Positions 48,401-54,400 of a stretch of DNA of 64,000 bases are shown here, one piece after another; the first letter of the stretch is position 1, and the number at the start of each line of letters is the position of its first letter. A model generated the notes under the pieces. That model was not told the origin of the DNA. It did no database searches and saw nothing but the letters and a program-made list of their open reading frames with translations. Both the position numbers and the translations under genes were made by a program. Source of the stretch: Nelumbo lutea (lineage: Eukaryota; Streptophyta; Magnoliopsida; Proteales; Nelumbonaceae); the NCBI GenBank assembly GCA_022828595.1, contig JAKGHH010000001.1:207693348-207757347 (forward strand), in the 5' to 3' direction.

Positions 48401-51400
48401 CATTAAAAAGAAAGAAGAAAAATCACCTGTTCTTCTGTTGCTCTTTTACCTCCCGTCTCTGGTTGCACTATATTTCAGCACTGGGGATGGCTTGGGTAAT
48501 GCCTAACACAGTGTTGGACCTTCTTTGGGGATGGGAAGTTCAAAGTTTTTCAAAGATGCAAGCAGTGTTCGGGTCTCTGTTCCGGCTGCAGTGATTAGCA
48601 CTATCTGGACTGAAAGAAATAGCAGGCTTTTCCAGAAGACCTCTAAAGAAGTGGAGCAATTAATTGCTTTTCTTTTGGGAAGCTGGTTTCCTGGGTTTCA
48701 GCTGCTAAGGGGCTTCAGCAGCATAACCTGGGGGGTGCTGTTGAGGTCTAGAAGTCTGTGGGAGCTGTAATTTGTTGTACTGTTGTTGGTTGTGCTCGGT
48801 CAGGGTATTTTCCTTGGGGGGCCTGTTGCGCTCCATCTGTTTTTTAATAATAGTTACTGTACCTATTAATGAAATTGATTCTGTTATTGATAATAAAAAG
48901 TTACTTTACCCATTTCAAAAAAGAAAAAAGAAAGAAGAGAAAAAAAATCATCCTCCTTTTTCTTTTTCTTCCTGTTCCTCCTCCTTTTCTTGAGGGGGCT
49001 AATGCCTCCTTGTACTCGGGAGACTTATGCCTCTCGCATTATGAATTACACCTCACACTTCCAACTAGTGGAATGCCTTGCATCATGCCTCCACATTTTA
49101 AAACATTGACTCCTCTAGAATTTTACTGTTTTGCCATTACCCACCTTGTATCTCACCCCTCTACTGAAATGGTTATAAGCTTTCTCAATTCATTCTCATA
49201 CTGAACATCCATAAAACTGGCTGAAGACACCTGGATCCTAACCCAAGTATCTTGATCCATATTTATTGTGGATCACTCTTCTCCAAAGACTTCCATGTTG
49301 CTTGGTTGCTCCCCAAACCTCCAAAATCGTTTCTCTAAGAGGGCATAGTTTATATCCTTTAATCTTCTCACTCCAAGCCACCCCAATTTATTTGGTCTGC
49401 ATACTTTGCTCCAATTAACCATGTGATATTTCTTCTCATCTTTCCAGCCCCGTAAAAAATCTTATTTTCTTTTCAATATTAGCTGCCATTAGGGGTGTCA
49501 GCGGACTGGTTTGGGTTGGACCCTGTCCAAATCAAAATCAATTTGGATGGACCAGTCCAGACTTAATGGTCCAAAGTATTTATTGGATTGGATTGGACCT
49601 AGTCCATCCGTAATGGATTTATATTGGATTGGGTTGGATTGAACCAATGTCCACTCCATTGATAGAAAATATGAATACAAATGCCAATGGACCAGGTTTG
49701 GGTTGGAAGCAATCTAATTAACACTAATTTGAACAGATTGGATGGTCCAGATATTAAATTGGACTGGTCCAAAATGGTCCAAAGTATTCATCAGATTGGA
49801 TTAGGCCTAGTCCATTTGTAATGGACTCATATTGGACTGGATCGTATTGGACTGAATTTGTTCCAATTGACACCCCTAGCTGCCAAACTAGCTGGTGGGG
49901 GATACAGAGAAAGCAAATTGTTATGTTCCTAAATGGGATGTAATGTGAATTCTGTCTACTTCAAGGGAGACGAAGACCTCCAAAGAGATAATTCACAATT
50001 AACAAATGATAATTCTCATAATAATTTAATTAAGAGGAGAATTACAACTTAAATAGGCTCTTACTGACCCATTGTTACAACTATCTCCTAAATACTTGGC
50101 CCTACTAATGTATGTGTTCCAACTCAATGCACCCACTCTATACATAACTACCCACTATGGACACAATTAATTGACTCAACTTGGATACAGTACACGGACT
50201 CAACATAAACACTTAATCTCAAGCACCTTTATAATTCCTAGATAGATGAACCCACTAACGGGCATGTGACACAAATACATAGACATTGATACCAATACAC
50301 CCCTCAATAAAGTCAGTTTGCCTCCATTTGACAGATACTTTGCTTTCCAAGAAGCTAATTGGTCATTCATATTGGGAGAACTATTCTTATTACTCACTTG
50401 AAGTCCTTTCTTTCTCCTCCCCATATTGGTTGGTTTCTTTCATTTTCAATTTGGCTTTAGGACTTTGGCCCTCTTATGGTGGACAGAGACTTGATTAATG
50501 CTAATAGATGTGGCAAAGGTGAATCTTTGGGCCTTGGAGATTGACCTTCAGGATTAGGGAGAAAAGATTTCTGAAGGGGAGACTGGCTAGTTAGTTGTTT
50601 TCTGAAGGAGCATGGTGTTTTTAATCAGTTTTACTAATAAAAAGAAGCATCATACAATGCCCCCAAGAGCAAGAGGACCCAAATCAAGCTTCAAATCAGG
50701 CACTAATGATAGGCAATAAACAATCCTGTCTAACTGATGCTTGTAGCCAATCCAGGTGGAACAGCTGGCTCATGAAAAAAAAACAGATATGTCCATTTCT
50801 AAGACTATCAGCTAATGCATTAGTGAATCTTCCATTTGAAAAAAAAATGTACACTCTGGAGATCAAAGACAGCCTCCTAAAATGGTGAAGCAGCAGCTGA
50901 GGCCGTTCCTTTTTGCCTCTCATCCAGCTGATAACTAGGGAAGCAGGATTCATGTAGCCAACCCCATATAGGTGTGATAAAGCTTGAATGATGATGATCT
51001 AGCTGATAACTAGGATCCATTACTTGGTATAATGGTAAAATCTTGGGTTGGCAAACATGAGAATACAGGTCCAAAGGCTAGGACCATATCCAATCTACTT
51101 GTCCTAACTCCTAAGACCCTAGATAGCTGGGACCAATGTTGGCTAATGGTCTTTTTTTATCCAGATGGTAACTGTCTGCGTTTCCCCTTCTATTTGAACA
51201 CTTGAGTTACCTAGTGAATGAAAAATCCATAAGCCATGATGTAGCAGAACTATTGTTGCTCCTATGATGTCCCGTGAAGCATATGTCATTGTAAAGCTCT
51301 GAAGGGGTTTCTTTGTAAAGATTTTTTTTTTGTCTATTAATGAAATTTAACATTATTCATAAAAATCCTTCTTTCCTTTTCCTTTAATATTTTTTTTCTT

Positions 51401-54400
51401 TTATTTTATACTAAAAAATTTTTTTATTCCAAGAGTCTTGATGCTGCTAAAGTGGTTTCTTACAATCGTGTTGGTTGTTATGCAGTGCCCCAGTATTGTC
51501 TTCAAGGGGGACGGTTAAATCATCTCTTCCAATATCCTTAGATGATGTATCTTCTACGAGCTCCTGGAAAGCATATTCAAATGGAGAACTAACTCCAAAG
51601 CTTGGGTTTGATGATACCTCAAGCTTTGCAGCTCCATTGTTCAAGTCTTTCATGGAGGTATGCAGACCTTACTGTCCTTTAGGTGGTTTTGTCCGTATTT
51701 TTTGTCTCTCATACAGTCATTGTCTTTTTTCTTGTTTTAGTTTTTGATGTAGCCAAAAATATCTAGCATGGTTTAAATATTTTCTTTAGTGAAATAAGTG
51801 GCCCTGCTGATACTCTCAATTTGACTATGCCAGTAGGTGTAATATTCATGGCATTTTCTTTTTTGACACATCAACGTAAAGAATATATAAGTTAAACTCC
51901 TGGTAGTTTTCTTGGAACTTCTCTTTTTAGCAGTATTCTTGTTTGTAATGAAGGCAAACTAGGGTCATATAAAAGTGGTTTAACAGTCATTTCAGATAGA
52001 GAAATGTTGAATATGTTAGAGCTTAGAAGGTCTAGCTACAGGAATATTCTTGGAAAGGGGATCACCTCTCTAGCCATATTTTGAAGAAAAGTATGAATTC
52101 CTAAAATTAGTTGTGGCAAAGGCCAATTGTTTTTCTTTTTGGAATAGTCATTGAAGGGTGTATGTGGAAAGAAGGAAAAAACAAAAAAGGAAGGAAGACC
52201 TGCTCTGATACCAAAATGTGATTCAGTCCAATAAAAATCTGTAAAATATTTTCAGATTATAACAAGGAGAGAAAAGAAGAGTTCGATGGTCTCCTCTTCC
52301 ACCTCCCTTATCTTTTATTAATCTTACTAAGATTGAACAAATTACAAGTCTGCCCTTAAGTGGGCGTCCGACTCATGAACATACTTCAAAAAAAGCATAA
52401 AAAAGAATTAAAGGCCCATAGAGAAAAGGCCCATTAGCAAACAAAACAACTAGGAAGAACTAACAATAAGATAGTAATGGGCTAGGGCCCATTTGGCCCA
52501 GTCTCTCTACAAAGCTGGAAGTTTATGGATTATATTTTAAGGAGGCTGAATTTTGGAGAGAAGTTTAGAAATTGGATAAAGGTGTATATTTCAATTTCCT
52601 CATTCTCAGCATTAGTTAATGGAACCTCTCGTTTTTTTTTGTTCGGGAGTTCTAGGGCCTTAAGACAAGGTGACTCTTTATCCCCACTACTATTTATTTG
52701 TGCAACTGAAGCACTAAGCAGAATGTAGAAAGAGATGTTCAGGTGGTTTGATGGAAGGTTTCAAGGTAGGTGGAAATGAAGTGGAGGTGTCCCTTGTGCA
52801 ATTTTCAGATGACACCCTCTTTTTTTGTGATGCATCTTGGGAACATTTATAGAATGTGAGGGCTTTGCTGAAATCTCCCAGGCCAAATGGCTTGACAAAT
52901 CTGTTCTATGTGAAGTGTTGGGAGTTCATCAAGCAAAATGTGCTGAATGTGTTCGAGACTTTTCATAGTAGTGCTTCCTTGCAGAGAAGTTTAAATGCCA
53001 CATTTATTTCCCTCACTCTTAAAGTGGCTGGGGCTGTTAACATCAAGGACTTTAGACCTATTAGCCTTCTCAATAGTGCTTTTGTTCCTGGGAGACAGAT
53101 GTTGGACAGTGTGCTTATTGCTAATGAGCTCATTGATTCTAGGAGAAGATTTGGGACACCAGACCTGATTTGCAAATTGGATATTGAGAAAGCTTATGAC
53201 CATGTGAATTGGAGATGTCTGGACTTTGTGCTTGCAAGAATGAACTTTGGGCAAAAATGGAGGAACTGGATGAAATTTTGTGTTACTTCCCCTAAGTTTT
53301 CAGTTTTGGTCAATGGACAAGTTACAAGTTCTTTGAGTGTTCAAGGGGTATGAGACAAGATCCCTTTTCCACCTTTCTCTTTATATGTCTTATGGAAATG
53401 CTTTTCCAATTCAGTAAGTTGGTTGTTTCTGATGGTCGGTGGGAGGGTTTTGAAATCAACCAGGGGGGGAGGGGAGGTGCACATGCCACAGTTTGCAGAT
53501 GATACTGTGTTTTAATGATGCTTCTCGAGATCAGTTGGAGAGTATGCTTGGGATCCTCTGCTGGTTTGAAGTTGTTTCTAGGCTCAAAGTGAAGTTGGGG
53601 AAGAGTGTTCTTTTTCCATTGAGCCAAGCTGACTGTTTGGATGAGTTTGCTGAGGTTCTTGCCTGGCAAGTGGACCATCTCCCTGGTAAATACATAGGGC
53701 TCCCTCTCGGGGCCAAGTGTACCTTGAGTGCTATCTAGGATCCAGAGGTAGAAAGGATGGAAAAGAAACTAGCCTCTTGGAAAGCTAAGTATCATTCCTC
53801 GGGGGGCAGATTAAAAAGTACTCTTTCAAACCTACCCACCTATTTCCTATCTCTCTTTCCCATTCCATCCAAAATAGCAAAAAGCTGGAGTCCCTTTAGA
53901 GAAATTTTCTATGGAGGGGTTGGGAGGAAGAAAGAAAAATCCATCTTGTTAAGTGGGATCAGGTTCGCCTTCTTGTGGAGGATGGAGGCTTGGGAATAAG
54001 GAAGTTGAAGGTTTTTAACTCTTCTCTTCTCAGCAAATGGCTTTGGAAGTTTGGTATTGAGAGGAATGCTTGGTCGAGGACCCTAATTGCATTTAAATAT
54101 GGGGTGGACTGGGGTAATTGTAAATCTTTGGATTCTTTTCAGAGCTGGGGATGTTCCCTTTGGAAAGGAGTTATGAAATCCTTTCTGGATTTTTCTGGTG
54201 GCCTCTCTCTCAAGATTGGTAGGGACGATAGGTTGAAGTTTTGGAAGGACTCCTGGTGTTTAGGCATCCCTCTTGCTGAAGCCTTTCTCTGCTCTTTCAA
54301 TGTGCCCACAGTCCTGATGCTTCAGTTGTTAATTCCTATGATGTGGTTGGGGATGCAATCTCCTGGTGCCCCCTCTTCAGACGAAATCTTTTTGATTGGG

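Larger units (their letters stand above)
47220..49480 (-). mobile_element. LINE F, old L1-type remnant with later insertions
   Basis: On -, read right to left: [20 protein letters not shown] and [19 protein letters not shown] (about 49460-49330), [16 protein letters not shown] (about 48110-48050), and [20 protein letters not shown] of the zinc-binding region (about 47490-47430). Many frameshifts are present. Three later insertions interrupt it: 47609-47819, 48131-49108, and the LINE inside the latter. Confidence 0.65.

Noticed and set aside
51023..51085. Possible tRNA gene or SINE head
   Set aside because: A-box-like TTGGTATAATGG only; no B box and no cloverleaf.
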